A stretch of 64,000 nucleotides of DNA from contig NZ_JAQIFT010000029.1 in assembly GCF_027857615.1 (NCBI RefSeq), forward strand, positions 16,152-80,151, written 5' to 3'. Under the pieces are notes generated by a model. It was not told the DNA's origin. It saw only the letters and a list, made by a program, of their open reading frames with translations, and did not search any database. The stretch's first letter is position 1. The number at the start of each line of letters is the position of its first letter. The DNA comes from Holtiella tumoricola. Lineage in GTDB: Bacteria > Bacillota > Clostridia > Lachnospirales > Cellulosilyticaceae. The translations under genes were made by a program, and so were the position numbers. Below, piece after piece: positions 7,963 to 16,460 of the stretch.

Positions 7963-8937
7963 ATGAATAAGAAGTATATTAAAACAAAGTTTATTGTAAC
8001 GATAATAGGGGCATTAGTACTAGCACTTCTATGTATGCGTGTCGGTTCCATTGACCTTAGCTTAAAGGAAATTGTAGTAGGGCTTATACATGGTGGCAGT
8101 AGTGAAATAGAGATTATTAAGGCTGTAAGATTACCACGTATATTTATTGCTCTCTTTACAGGTGGCATGTTGTCTGTAGCAGGTGTACTGTTACAAGCCG
8201 TTATGCGTAATCCTTTAGCAGATCCAGGAATTATAGGGATATCAGCAGGGGCTACCTGTATGAATACATTGATGTTAGCAATAGCCCCAGGGTTGGTTGT
8301 ATCATCACCCATTGCAGGTCTTTTAGGTGGTGTATTAGCATGTGCATTGGTCTATGCTTTTGCATGGGACAATGGTTTTAAACCCCAAAGAATTATTTTA
8401 GCAGGGATCGCTATCAATGCCCTCTTTGGAGCACTTGGAGAAGTGATTTCCTATATGACCTCTTCAAGTATAGGAGGGAGTTTGATCAGCCAGGCACAAA
8501 GCCTAGGTAAGGGATGGGACTCTGTTAGATTTATCGTTTTATATGGAACGATAGGTTTAGTACTAAGCTTTATTTTATATAAGAAGTGTAATACATTGGC
8601 ACTAGGAGAACGTAATGCAAGAAGCTTAGGGATGCAAGTAAATAAAGATAGGATTTTTATATGTCTTGTTGCAGTATTACTGGCTATTATTCCGACAGTA
8701 GAAGTAGGTGTCATTAGCTTTGTTGGGTTGGTTGTACCTCATTTAAGTCGCATTATTATAGGACATAACCATAAACAACTTATTCCATTTTCAGCATTAC
8801 TTGGAGGAACGTTGCTATTAGGCGCAGATTTATTAGGACGTGTACTCATTTATCCTTTTGAGATTCCTATTAGTATTATGATGTCACTGATAGGTGCACC
8901 ATTCTTTTTATATATGCTAAGAAGGAGGGCATCTTAA
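7963..8937 (+). CDS. isdF: Heme/iron ABC transporter permease (FecCD family, IsdF-like)
   Basis: A 324-residue polytopic membrane protein of the FecCD family. Hallmarks are RLPRIFIALFTGGMLSVAGVLLQ near residue 50, NPLADPGIIGIS, and VVPHLSRIIIGHNHK in the C-terminal third where the ATPase docks. About nine to ten membrane helices can be counted. It follows the lipoprotein gene by 11 bp and is followed by the ATPase with a 1-bp gap, so translation is probably coupled. Confidence 0.88.
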   Translation: MNKKYIKTKFIVTIIGALVLALLCMRVGSIDLSLKEIVVGLIHGGSSEIEIIKAVRLPRIFIALFTGGMLSVAGVLLQAVMRNPLADPGIIGISAGATCMNTLMLAIAPGLVVSSPIAGLLGGVLACALVYAFAWDNGFKPQRIILAGIAINALFGALGEVISYMTSSSIGGSLISQAQSLGKGWDSVRFIVLYGTIGLVLSFILYKKCNTLALGERNARSLGMQVNKDRIFICLVAVLLAIIPTVEVGVISFVGLVVPHLSRIIIGHNHKQLIPFSALLGGTLLLGADLLGRVLIYPFEIPISIMMSLIGAPFFLYMLRRRAS

Positions 8938-8938
8938 T

Positions 8939-9700
8939 ATGAAGGCTAAAAACATTCACTTTACATATAGCCAAGCAAATAGTCTATTTAATGGATTAAA
9001 TGTAGAAATTCCAAGAGGCAAAATAACAACGATTATAGGACCTAATGGATGTGGGAAATCTACTCTATTAGGTTTATTAACTAAAGGTTATACCCCTCAA
9101 AACGGTGAGGTTTATCTTGGTGATAGATGTGTCCAACATATTAAACAAAAGGAATTTGCACAGCATGTATCTGTTTTACATCAGCATAATGAAGAGAAGG
9201 TTCATATGACTGTTAGAGAACTGGTGTCACAAGGACGTATGCCGTATCAAAACCTTTGGAAAGAAAAAGATGAAAAAGCAGAAGAGGTTATACAGTGGGC
9301 ACTAGAATGTACGCAGTTAATAGATATACAAGATAAAGAAGTGGATGCCTTATCCGGTGGTCAAAGACAACGTGTATGGCTGGCTATGGCACTTTGCCAA
9401 CAACCTGATGTACTCTTTTTAGACGAGCCAACTTCCTATTTAGATATGTACTATCAGATTCAATTGTTGGAGCTGGTGCAAATGTTGAATACCCGTTATC
9501 AAATGACAATTGTCATGGTACTTCATGATTTAAACCAAGCCATTAACTTTAGTGATCATATTATTGTTATGCATCAAGGTAAGGTTGTACAAATAGGAGA
9601 GCCAAAGCAGGTTATTAATGAAAAGCTTATAGAAGAAGTTTATCAGATTCAAGGTAAGTTACATGAGGCAGGAGATAAGATTTATTTACTTCCTTATTAA
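8939..9700 (+). CDS. Heme/iron ABC transporter ATP-binding protein
   Basis: A 253-residue FecE/HmuV-type ATPase. Walker A is GPNGCGKST (~35), the signature is LSGGQRQRVWLA (~138), Walker B with catalytic Glu is VLFLDEPTSYLD (~158), and the switch His is in VLHDLNQA (~192). A strong AAGGAGG lies within the end of the permease gene. It completes the importer begun by isdE and isdF and is the last gene before a terminator. Confidence 0.92.
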   Translation: MKAKNIHFTYSQANSLFNGLNVEIPRGKITTIIGPNGCGKSTLLGLLTKGYTPQNGEVYLGDRCVQHIKQKEFAQHVSVLHQHNEEKVHMTVRELVSQGRMPYQNLWKEKDEKAEEVIQWALECTQLIDIQDKEVDALSGGQRQRVWLAMALCQQPDVLFLDEPTSYLDMYYQIQLLELVQMLNTRYQMTIVMVLHDLNQAINFSDHIIVMHQGKVVQIGEPKQVINEKLIEEVYQIQGKLHEAGDKIYLLPY

Positions 9701-9720
9701 TAGTTTATAAATAAAAATAG

Positions 9721-9766
9721 AGGAGTGATAGAACTAGTGGGGTAGTTCCGTCACTCCTTTATTTTT
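9721..9766 (+). terminator. Terminator of the heme-uptake operon
   Basis: AGGAGTGA (9721-9728) pairs with TCACTCCT (9751-9758), with an inner GAACT/AGTTC helix, followed by TTATTTTT. Confidence 0.85.
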
Positions 9767-9853
9767 GAAATTGTTAATGAAGTTAAGTGATATACAAAAA
9801 AGTAAAACAAAAAATACAAAAAGTAAAATGATTAGACTGCTAAATTATTACTA

Positions 9854-11944
9854 TTAAAGGCTGAATAATAAATCGCCATAAGTTGGGTATGGCCAGTAGG
9901 TGCGTCCTACTAAAGTTTCGATTTCATCTGCTACAGCACGTAATTCTTGCATGGCTGGGAAAACAGAATCTTTGTAGTAGTTAGCTTTTTCTTGTTCATT
10001 AGCAAAAGTTGATGAAATTAAACATTCATCTAAAGCATTGAGCTTTTTGTAAAGGCATCCAGATAAAGAAGAAAGTTCATTGATAAGTCCCTCTTCTAAG
10101 TCACATGAACATGTTGTAGATAGAAGTGCACGTTTGTGTAGTGCAGCTTGAGTAAGATGATCAACATAGCTTACTACAGCAGGAATAATATCTTTCTTAA
10201 CCATCTCAATCATAGTAAGTGATTCGATATGAAGCACTTTAGAATAGCCTTCTAATAAGATTTCGTAACGAGAGTAAATTTCTGACTCTGTGAAAATCTT
10301 ATGTTTTGTAAAGAGCTCAATGTTTTTAGGAGCAATGAAATAAGGAAGTGCATCTGGAGTAGACTTAAGGTTGAGTAAACCACGATGCTCAGCTTCTTTA
10401 ACCCATGCATCCGCATAGTTGTTACCATTGAAGATAATACGTTTGTGTTCTTGAAGTGTTGATTTGATGATAGATTGAATAGTAGCTTGGAAGTTATCGC
10501 AACTTTCAAGTTGGTCAGCAAAACAAGATAACGCTTCGGCAACAATTGTATTAAGAATAACGTTAGGGCCAGAGATAGAAAGGGCTGAACCAAGCATACG
10601 GAATTCAAACTTGTTACCAGTAAAAGCAAATGGTGAAGTACGGTTACGGTCAGTGGTATCCTTCTTGAAACGAGGTAGAACGTCTACACCAATTTCCATA
10701 TAAGCAGCAGCTTTTTTGTCATAGCTACTATCTTTTTCAATGGATTCTAAAATAGCAGTAAGCTCTTCACCTAAGAACATAGAAACGATAGCAGGAGGTG
10801 CTTCATTTGCACCAAGTCTATGATCGTTACCAGCACTTGCTACGGAAAGGCGAAGAAGGTCTTGGTACTCATCTACAGCTTTAACAACAGCAGCTAAGAA
10901 GAGAAGGAACTGGGCATTTTCTTCAGGTGATTTGCCAGGTTCAAGAAGATTGATACCCGTATCTGTACTTAAAGACCAGTTGTTGTGTTTACCACTACCG
11001 TTTACACCTGCAAATGGTTTTTCATGAAGAAGGCAAACAAGACCATGACGTTTTGCAACTTTTTGCATGATTTCCATTGTAAGCTGATTGTGATCGGTAG
11101 AGATATTAGAAGTTGTAAAGATAGGAGCAAGTTCATGTTGACCAGGCGCAACTTCATTATGCTCAGTTTTTGCTAAAATACCTAATTTCCAAAGCTCTTC
11201 ATCTAGTTCTTCCATAAATGCAGCAACTTTTGGTTTGATCGTACCAAAGTAGTGATCATCTAATTCTTGACCTTTTGGAGGCTTAGCACCAAATAGAGTA
11301 CGTCCACAGAAAATAAGATCTTTACGTTTTGCAAAAAGGTCTTTATCAACAAGGAAGTATTCTTGTTCTGGACCTACTGTAGTAAGCACTTTTTCTACAT
11401 CTTCATGACCAAAAAGTTTAAGAATACGAATGGCTTCTTTATTAAGTGCTGACATAGAACGAAGAAGAGGTGTTTTTTTATCAAGCGCTTCTCCGCCATA
11501 TGAGCAAAAAGCAGTAGGAATACATAGTGTATTATCTTTGATAAAGGCAAATGAAGTAGGATCCCAAGCTGTATAACCACGTGCTTCGAAAGTAGCTCTT
11601 AAACCACCTGATGGGAAACTTGAAGCATCGGGCTCACCTTTAATCAGTTCTTTACCAGAGAACTCCATGATAATAGAACCATCTGAAGTAGGTGAAATAA
11701 AACTATCATGTTTTTCAGCAGTGATACCTGTCATAGGTTGGAACCAGTGTGTAAAGTGTGTAGCACCTTTTTCGATAGCCCAATCTTTCATAGCGTTAGC
11801 TACAATATTGGCAATAGATAAATCTAAGCTAATCCCTTGATTGATACAATTTTTTAAAGCTTTATAGGTAGACTTTGGAAGTCGCTCACGCATTACATGG
11901 TCATTGAATACCATACTTCCAAATAGTTCTGTTACATTTTTCAT
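9854..11944 (-). CDS. glnN: Type III glutamine synthetase
   Basis: A 696-residue enzyme of the GSIII class, which is about 700 residues against 440-470 for GSI. It makes glutamine from glutamate, ammonia and ATP. Diagnostic parts are FPSGGLRATFEARGYTAWDP (~110), TTVGPEQEYFLVD (~190), KTEHNEVAPGQHELAP (~260), HEKPFAGVNGSGKHNNWS (~305) and GNDHRLGANEAPPAI (~375), which hold the metal and substrate ligands. AAGGGAGG precedes the ATG. It follows asnA by 92 bp on the same strand. A GSI gene lies at 18463, so the cell has two unrelated isozymes. Confidence 0.95.
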   Translation of the reverse strand: MKNVTELFGSMVFNDHVMRERLPKSTYKALKNCINQGISLDLSIANIVANAMKDWAIEKGATHFTHWFQPMTGITAEKHDSFISPTSDGSIIMEFSGKELIKGEPDASSFPSGGLRATFEARGYTAWDPTSFAFIKDNTLCIPTAFCSYGGEALDKKTPLLRSMSALNKEAIRILKLFGHEDVEKVLTTVGPEQEYFLVDKDLFAKRKDLIFCGRTLFGAKPPKGQELDDHYFGTIKPKVAAFMEELDEELWKLGILAKTEHNEVAPGQHELAPIFTTSNISTDHNQLTMEIMQKVAKRHGLVCLLHEKPFAGVNGSGKHNNWSLSTDTGINLLEPGKSPEENAQFLLFLAAVVKAVDEYQDLLRLSVASAGNDHRLGANEAPPAIVSMFLGEELTAILESIEKDSSYDKKAAAYMEIGVDVLPRFKKDTTDRNRTSPFAFTGNKFEFRMLGSALSISGPNVILNTIVAEALSCFADQLESCDNFQATIQSIIKSTLQEHKRIIFNGNNYADAWVKEAEHRGLLNLKSTPDALPYFIAPKNIELFTKHKIFTESEIYSRYEILLEGYSKVLHIESLTMIEMVKKDIIPAVVSYVDHLTQAALHKRALLSTTCSCDLEEGLINELSSLSGCLYKKLNALDECLISSTFANEQEKANYYKDSVFPAMQELRAVADEIETLVGRTYWPYPTYGDLLFSL

Positions 11945-12036
11945 AAATAAATCCTCCCTTATAAAATTAAGTTAAGTACACAGTTGTGTGAAATATGTGA
12001 GGTATATAGTAATCATCTTGTCAAAGTGTTTATTGA

Positions 12037-13044
12037 TTAAAGCAATACAATATCGTTCGCATTACAGAAAACTTTTGTAGCATCATCCCAAATAGAAGAT
12101 TGAACTTCTCCTATATGCGCTTTACCTAAAAGAAGCATACAAAGGCGAGATTGGCCAATACCACCACCCATAGTAAGTGGTAATTCATTGTTAAGAAGCA
12201 TTTGATGGAAGAGGAATTTACGACGGTCATCACAACCAGCTTTGGTAAGTTGGCTATCTAAGCTTTCAGCATCTACACGGATTCCCATAGAAGAAACTTC
12301 AAATGCCATTTCTAATACATCATTCCAGAATACGATATCTCCATTTAATTTCCAATCATCATAATCAGGGGCTCTACCATCATGTTTTTCACCAGAGGCT
12401 AAGAGGTCACCAACTTGCATAACAAAAGTAGTAGGGTGCTCTTTAACAAAAGCATTTTCTCTTTCTTTAGGAGTGAGGTTAGGATATAAATCTTCTAATT
12501 CTTGTGTTGTAACGAAAGTAATATCTCTACTAAGTGTTGTTGTAATACTTGGATAAGATGTTTTGAGAGAGTCTAAAGTATCACACATTGCACCTACAAT
12601 AGCAGTAACCGTTTCTTTTAAGTAAGCTTCGTTACGTGTAGCAGCAGTAATGATTTTTTCCCAATCCCATTGATCGACATAGATGGAATGTAAATTTGAC
12701 ATTTCTTCATCACGTCTAATAGCATTCATATCTGTATAGAGACCTTCTCCAGCACTAAAACCATATTGATGAAGTGCATAGCGTTTCCATTTTGCAAGAG
12801 AATGTACCACTTGAGCAGTTGTGCCTGTTTCAGCAATATCAAATGCAACCGGGCGTTCAACACCATTTAAGTCATCATTAATACCAGTGTTTGGATCAAC
12901 AAATAAAGGTGCAGAGACACGTTTTAAATTTAAAGCCTTAGTTAAACGATCTTCAAAAGTTCTTTTGATGAACCCAATAGCCGTTTGGGTTTCATAAAGT
13001 GATAATTGTGGACTATAACCTTTTGGAACAAAAATTTTACTCAT
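12037..13044 (-). CDS. asnA: Aspartate-ammonia ligase (asparagine synthetase A)
   Basis: AsnA uses ammonia and ATP to amidate aspartate; the fold is that of class II aminoacyl-tRNA synthetases. Seen here: YETQTAIGFIKRTFEDRL near the start, VERPVAFDI (~65), MNAIRRDE (~105), SIYVDQWDWEK (~120) and LTMGGGIGQSRLCMLLLGKAHIGEVQ at the C-terminus. Length 335 is normal. Two ATGs lie six bases apart; the second (13044) is chosen because AAAGGGG is 7 nt upstream of it but only 1 nt from the first (13050). The transcript carries a leader terminator at 13072-13118. Confidence 0.95.
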   Translation of the reverse strand: MSKIFVPKGYSPQLSLYETQTAIGFIKRTFEDRLTKALNLKRVSAPLFVDPNTGINDDLNGVERPVAFDIAETGTTAQVVHSLAKWKRYALHQYGFSAGEGLYTDMNAIRRDEEMSNLHSIYVDQWDWEKIITAATRNEAYLKETVTAIVGAMCDTLDSLKTSYPSITTTLSRDITFVTTQELEDLYPNLTPKERENAFVKEHPTTFVMQVGDLLASGEKHDGRAPDYDDWKLNGDIVFWNDVLEMAFEVSSMGIRVDAESLDSQLTKAGCDDRRKFLFHQMLLNNELPLTMGGGIGQSRLCMLLLGKAHIGEVQSSIWDDATKVFCNANDIVLL

Positions 13045-13071
13045 AGACATACCCCTTTCGATTTGGAAAAT

Positions 13072-13118
13072 AAAAAAAGGCGCTGTAGGTCAATAAATAA
13101 CCTACAGCGCCTTTGCTG
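13072..13118 (-). promoter_or_regulatory. asnA leader attenuator: hexaloop hairpin exclusive with a terminator
   Basis: On the minus strand CAGC (13115-13118), loop AAAGGC (13109-13114) and GCTG (13105-13108) form a hairpin about 5 nt after the predicted start of transcription. The loop's GGC is also the start of a perfect 12-bp terminator stem: GGCGCTGTAGGT pairing with ACCTACAGCGCC over 13079-13111, followed by seven U. The two structures cannot coexist. The loop has A at 1 and G at 4, as in ANTAR targets. Confidence 0.75.
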
Positions 13119-13129
13119 ATGTTAATAAC

Positions 13130-13159
13130 AGTATATGACCGAACCAAATCAAAAGTCAA
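13130..13159 (-). promoter_or_regulatory. asnA promoter
   Basis: On the minus strand TTGACT (13154-13159) and TATACT (13130-13135) are 18 bp apart. The start of transcription is expected near 13123. Confidence 0.7.
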
Positions 13160-13292
13160 CTATAATTTTTGGAAAAATGCAATTTAATTTTTAAAAATAT
13201 CGTTAGATAAGTATAAGTAGGGATTTAAACTTGTTCTTAAAATAAAAATGCAAGTTGTACAACTTATAAAATCATTTTAAAGGAAAATTATC

Positions 13293-13321
13293 TTGACAAT
13301 TTTAGGTCAATAAAATACAAT
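13293..13321 (+). promoter_or_regulatory. Promoter of the glutamate synthase operon
   Basis: TTGACA (13293-13298) and TACAAT (13316-13321) are 17 bp apart, close to consensus. The start is expected near 13328, at the first base of the hexaloop hairpin. Confidence 0.75.
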
Positions 13322-13327
13322 TTAGAT

Positions 13328-13393
13328 ATGAACAAAGGCGTTCATCAAATGAAAAAACCACAGGGGTTTTTGACTTTGATGAGCGCCTTTTTT
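13328..13393 (+). promoter_or_regulatory. Glutamate synthase leader attenuator: hexaloop hairpin exclusive with a terminator
   Basis: ATGAAC (13328-13333), loop AAAGGC (13334-13339) and GTTCAT (13340-13345) form a 6-bp hairpin at the RNA 5' end. GGCGTTCATCAAA (13337-13349) instead pairs with TTTGATGAGCGCC (13375-13387) to form a terminator with six U. A second hairpin lies in the terminator loop: AAAAACC (13353-13359), loop ACAGG, GGTTTTT (13365-13371). The first loop is identical to that in the asnA leader. Confidence 0.78.
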
Positions 13394-13419
13394 GCATTTT
13401 ATCGAAGGAGGGATTGGAA

Positions 13420-14511
13420 ATGAAAAAAGAGGGTGAAATTAGAATACCTTCAGGTTGTGCTATATCTGGTATTTTTTCTAAAAGCGGGAAGTTAATGAGT
13501 GGAGAAGCTATTATAAAATCAATAGAAACTATGCATGATCGTTCTAATGGTTTAGGAGGAGGGTTTGCAGGATATGGAATTTACCCTGAATACAAGGACC
13601 TCTATGCTTTCCATTTGTTCTATGAAGATCAAAATGCAAGGGTAGAGTGCGAAAGATTTTTGGAAAGACATTTTGATCTTGTTAACTTATCAAAGATTCC
13701 GATTCACAAAACACCTAAAATTACAAATGAACCTCTTATGTGGAGATATTTTGTGAATCCATTACCAACAAAACTTAAAGATAGCCAGCTTGATGAACAA
13801 GAATTTGTAGTACGCTGTGTAATTAAAATTAACACAGAAATAAAAGGAGCGTACGTATTTTCAAGTGGTAAGAATATGGGCGTATTTAAGGCAGTAGGAT
13901 TCCCAGAAGATGTGGGAAGATTCTTCAGATTAGAAGAATATGAAGGCTATTCTTGGACTGCACATGGTAGATATCCAACCAATACACCAGGTTGGTGGGG
14001 AGGAGCCCATCCATTTGCAATGCTTGATTTATCAGTAGTGCATAACGGTGAAATCTCATCTTATGATGCGAATAGACGCTTTATAGAGATGTTTGGATAT
14101 AAGTGTAATCTCTTAACAGATACTGAAGTTATTACCTACATTATTGACTTCTTAAGTCGTAAGCAAGGTCTTAAGCTTGAAGAGGTTGCAGAGGTTATTG
14201 CAGCACCATTTTGGAGCACAATAGATAGCCAAAGTTCTACAGAAAAAGAAAGACTTACATACTTAAGAAATGTATTTTCAAGTTTATTAATTACAGGTCC
14301 ATTTTCACTTTTAGTAGGATTTGAAGGCGGCTTAATGGCTATTAATGATAGGCTTAAACTTCGTTCTATGGTTATTGGTGAAAAGGATGATAAAGTTTAT
14401 TTTGCCAGTGAAGAATGTGCAATCCGCGTTATAGAGCCAGAATTAGACAAAGTATGGACACCAAAAGGTGGAGAGCCAGTTATTGTAACACTAGAAGGGA
14501 GTGAAGCTTAA
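13420..14511 (+). CDS. Glutamate synthase glutaminase subunit (GltB domain 1, class II amidotransferase)
   Basis: This separate 363-residue protein is the N-terminal domain of GltB: it releases ammonia from glutamine for the synthase subunit. The nucleophile is probably Cys13 in SGCAISGIF, so a short propeptide must be removed. SWTAHGRYPTNTPGWWGGAHPF (~185) and SVVHNGEISSYDANR (~210) are the class II substrate-site motifs. Start: AAGGAGG at 13405-13411 favours the ATG at 13420 over the in-frame TTG at 13414. The stop overlaps the next ATG by one base, so the first two subunits are probably made in equal amounts. Confidence 0.9.
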   Translation: MKKEGEIRIPSGCAISGIFSKSGKLMSGEAIIKSIETMHDRSNGLGGGFAGYGIYPEYKDLYAFHLFYEDQNARVECERFLERHFDLVNLSKIPIHKTPKITNEPLMWRYFVNPLPTKLKDSQLDEQEFVVRCVIKINTEIKGAYVFSSGKNMGVFKAVGFPEDVGRFFRLEEYEGYSWTAHGRYPTNTPGWWGGAHPFAMLDLSVVHNGEISSYDANRRFIEMFGYKCNLLTDTEVITYIIDFLSRKQGLKLEEVAEVIAAPFWSTIDSQSSTEKERLTYLRNVFSSLLITGPFSLLVGFEGGLMAINDRLKLRSMVIGEKDDKVYFASEECAIRVIEPELDKVWTPKGGEPVIVTLEGSEA

Positions 14512-16016
14512 TGGCTATTAATTATATATATCCTGAATATGAAGTCGTAAGAAATGAGAAACGTTGTATCGGTTGTAAAGTTTGCGTAAGACAATGTGCA
14601 AATGGTGTACACAGCTATGATGAAGAAAATCAATGTCTTATGGCCGATGATGCAAAGTGTGTGAACTGTCATCGTTGCGTATGTCTTTGCCCAACTAAGG
14701 CACTTAAAATCGTTAAAACAGATCATACCTTTAAACAGAATGCACATTGGACTGGAGAAACAATTAATGAGGTTTATCGTCAGGCAGACACAGGTGGCGT
14801 ACTTCTTTCTTCGATGGGAAATCCAAAGCCTTATCCAATTTACTGGGATAAAATGCTTATTAATGCTTCACAGGTTACTAATCCTTCCATTGACCCATTA
14901 AGAGAGCCAATGGAAACAAAAGTATTTTTAGGTAAAAAACCTACAACTATTGAAAGAGATGAAAACGGTGAGATTAAAAATAACTTGCCACCTCAAATAG
15001 AACTTTCAGTGCCTATTATGTTTTCTGCTATGTCATATGGTTCAATTAGCTACAATGCTCACGAAAGTCTTGCACGTGCAGCAACAGAACTTGGAATTCT
15101 TTATAACACAGGTGAAGGTGGGTTACATGAAGATTTCTATCAATACGGACCTAATACCATTGTACAGGTAGCATCAGGACGTTTTGGCGTACACAAAGAT
15201 TACTTAGAAGCAGGTGCTGCAATAGAAATCAAAATGGGTCAAGGGGCAAAACCAGGTATCGGTGGTCACTTGCCAGGGACTAAAATTGTGGGGGATATTT
15301 CTAAAACACGTATGATCCCAGAAGGATCAGATGCCATATCACCAGCACCACATCATGATATCTACTCAATAGAAGATTTAAGACAGTTAGTGTATTCCTT
15401 AAAAGAAGCTTCAAACTATACAAAACCAGTTATTGTTAAGATTGCAGCTGTACACAATGTAGCAGCTATTGCAAGTGGTGTCGCACGAAGTGGTGCAGAT
15501 ATTATTGCAATTGATGGTTTTAAAGGTGGTACTGGGGCAGCACCTACTCGTATTCGTGACAATGTAGGTATTCCTATTGAACTTGCTTTAGCAAGTGTAG
15601 ATGCAAGACTTAGAGAAGAAGGCATCCGTAATGAAGTATCTATCGTAGTTGGTGGAAGTATTAGAAATAGTGCAGATATCGTTAAGGCAATAGCTTTAGG
15701 AGCAGATGCTGTTTATATTGCAACAAGTGCACTTTTAGCACTAGGATGCCACTTATGTAGAAGTTGCCATGGTGGTAAATGTAACTGGGGTATTGCAACA
15801 CAAGTACCAGAATTAGTTAAACGACTTAATCCAGAAATCGGTTATAAACGTTTAGTCAACTTAGTTTCAGCATGGGAACATGAAATTAAAGAAATGATGG
15901 GCGGTATGGGAATTAACTCTATTGAAGCGCTAAAAGGTAACCGCTTAATGCTACGTGGAATTGGCTTAACAGAGAAAGAATTAGAGATCTTAGGCATTCA
16001 ACATGCAGGAGAATAG
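14511..16016 (+). CDS. Glutamate synthase FMN/Fe-S subunit (GltB domain 2)
   Basis: A 501-residue archaeal-type GltB core. Residues ~15-65 hold two ferredoxin clusters (CIGCKVCVRQC; CVNCHRCVCLCP). The rest is the FMN barrel that reduces 2-oxoglutarate plus ammonia to glutamate: MSYGSISYNAHESLARAA, GEGGLHEDF, KMGQGAKPGIGGHLPG, GADIIAIDGFKGGTGAAPT, and the cluster CHLCRSCHGGKCNWGIATQ (~410). The fused N-terminal ferredoxin domain points to electron delivery by ferredoxin-like partners, which are encoded next. Confidence 0.93.
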   Translation: MAINYIYPEYEVVRNEKRCIGCKVCVRQCANGVHSYDEENQCLMADDAKCVNCHRCVCLCPTKALKIVKTDHTFKQNAHWTGETINEVYRQADTGGVLLSSMGNPKPYPIYWDKMLINASQVTNPSIDPLREPMETKVFLGKKPTTIERDENGEIKNNLPPQIELSVPIMFSAMSYGSISYNAHESLARAATELGILYNTGEGGLHEDFYQYGPNTIVQVASGRFGVHKDYLEAGAAIEIKMGQGAKPGIGGHLPGTKIVGDISKTRMIPEGSDAISPAPHHDIYSIEDLRQLVYSLKEASNYTKPVIVKIAAVHNVAAIASGVARSGADIIAIDGFKGGTGAAPTRIRDNVGIPIELALASVDARLREEGIRNEVSIVVGGSIRNSADIVKAIALGADAVYIATSALLALGCHLCRSCHGGKCNWGIATQVPELVKRLNPEIGYKRLVNLVSAWEHEIKEMMGGMGINSIEALKGNRLMLRGIGLTEKELEILGIQHAGE

Positions 16017-16026
16017 GGGGAGAGCG

Positions 16027-16455
16027 ATGAAAAGGGTTTATGTCAATGAAAAGTGGTGTTTAGGGTGTCATCTATGTGAATACTACTGTGCTTTTGCAAA
16101 CTCAGTAGAAAAAGATATGGTTAAAGCACTTAAAAATAAAACGGTTCAACCACGCATTCAAATAGAAGAAAAAGATCAAGTTTGCTTTGCAGTATCTTGT
16201 AGACATTGTGAGGAACCACTTTGCGTAAAAGGGTGTATTACGGGAGCACTTACAAAAAAAGATGGACTTATTGCAGTTGATAAAAACAAGTGTGTAGGTT
16301 GCTGTACATGTATTTTATCTTGCCCATATGGCGCGGTTAAGATGGCATCAGAGGGGATTGTTCAAAAGTGTGAACTATGCATGGGTAATCAAAGTGGGGA
16401 ACCGGCATGTGTTAAAGGATGCCCTAATCAAGCGATTGTATATGAAGAGAGGTGA
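16027..16455 (+). CDS. Four-cluster ferredoxin-type electron-transfer subunit
   Basis: A 142-residue protein with four cysteine groups: CLGCHLCEYYC, CRHCEEPLCVKGC, CVGCCTCILSC and CELCMGNQSGEPACVKGC. This is the layout of HycB/DmsB-type polyferredoxins. Start: the ATG at 16027 follows GGGGGAG; the in-frame ATG at 16003 lies inside the previous gene and would only add eight residues. It sits between the synthase core and an FAD oxidoreductase and should pass electrons from one to the other. Confidence 0.85.
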   Translation: MKRVYVNEKWCLGCHLCEYYCAFANSVEKDMVKALKNKTVQPRIQIEEKDQVCFAVSCRHCEEPLCVKGCITGALTKKDGLIAVDKNKCVGCCTCILSCPYGAVKMASEGIVQKCELCMGNQSGEPACVKGCPNQAIVYEER

Positions 16456-16460
16456 GTAGA

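Noticed and set aside
10985..11176. Open frame antisense to glnN
   Set aside because: No ribosome binding site or family signal; glnN codes through the whole stretch.
11945..12036. asnA-glnN gap searched for a third hexaloop attenuator
   Set aside because: Only a small ACACA/TGTGT hairpin and an isolated TTGACA were found; no terminator or A1/G4 hexaloop.
14508..14747. Minus-strand frame across the two glutamate synthase genes
   Set aside because: Shadow of conserved cysteine-rich coding sequence on the plus strand.
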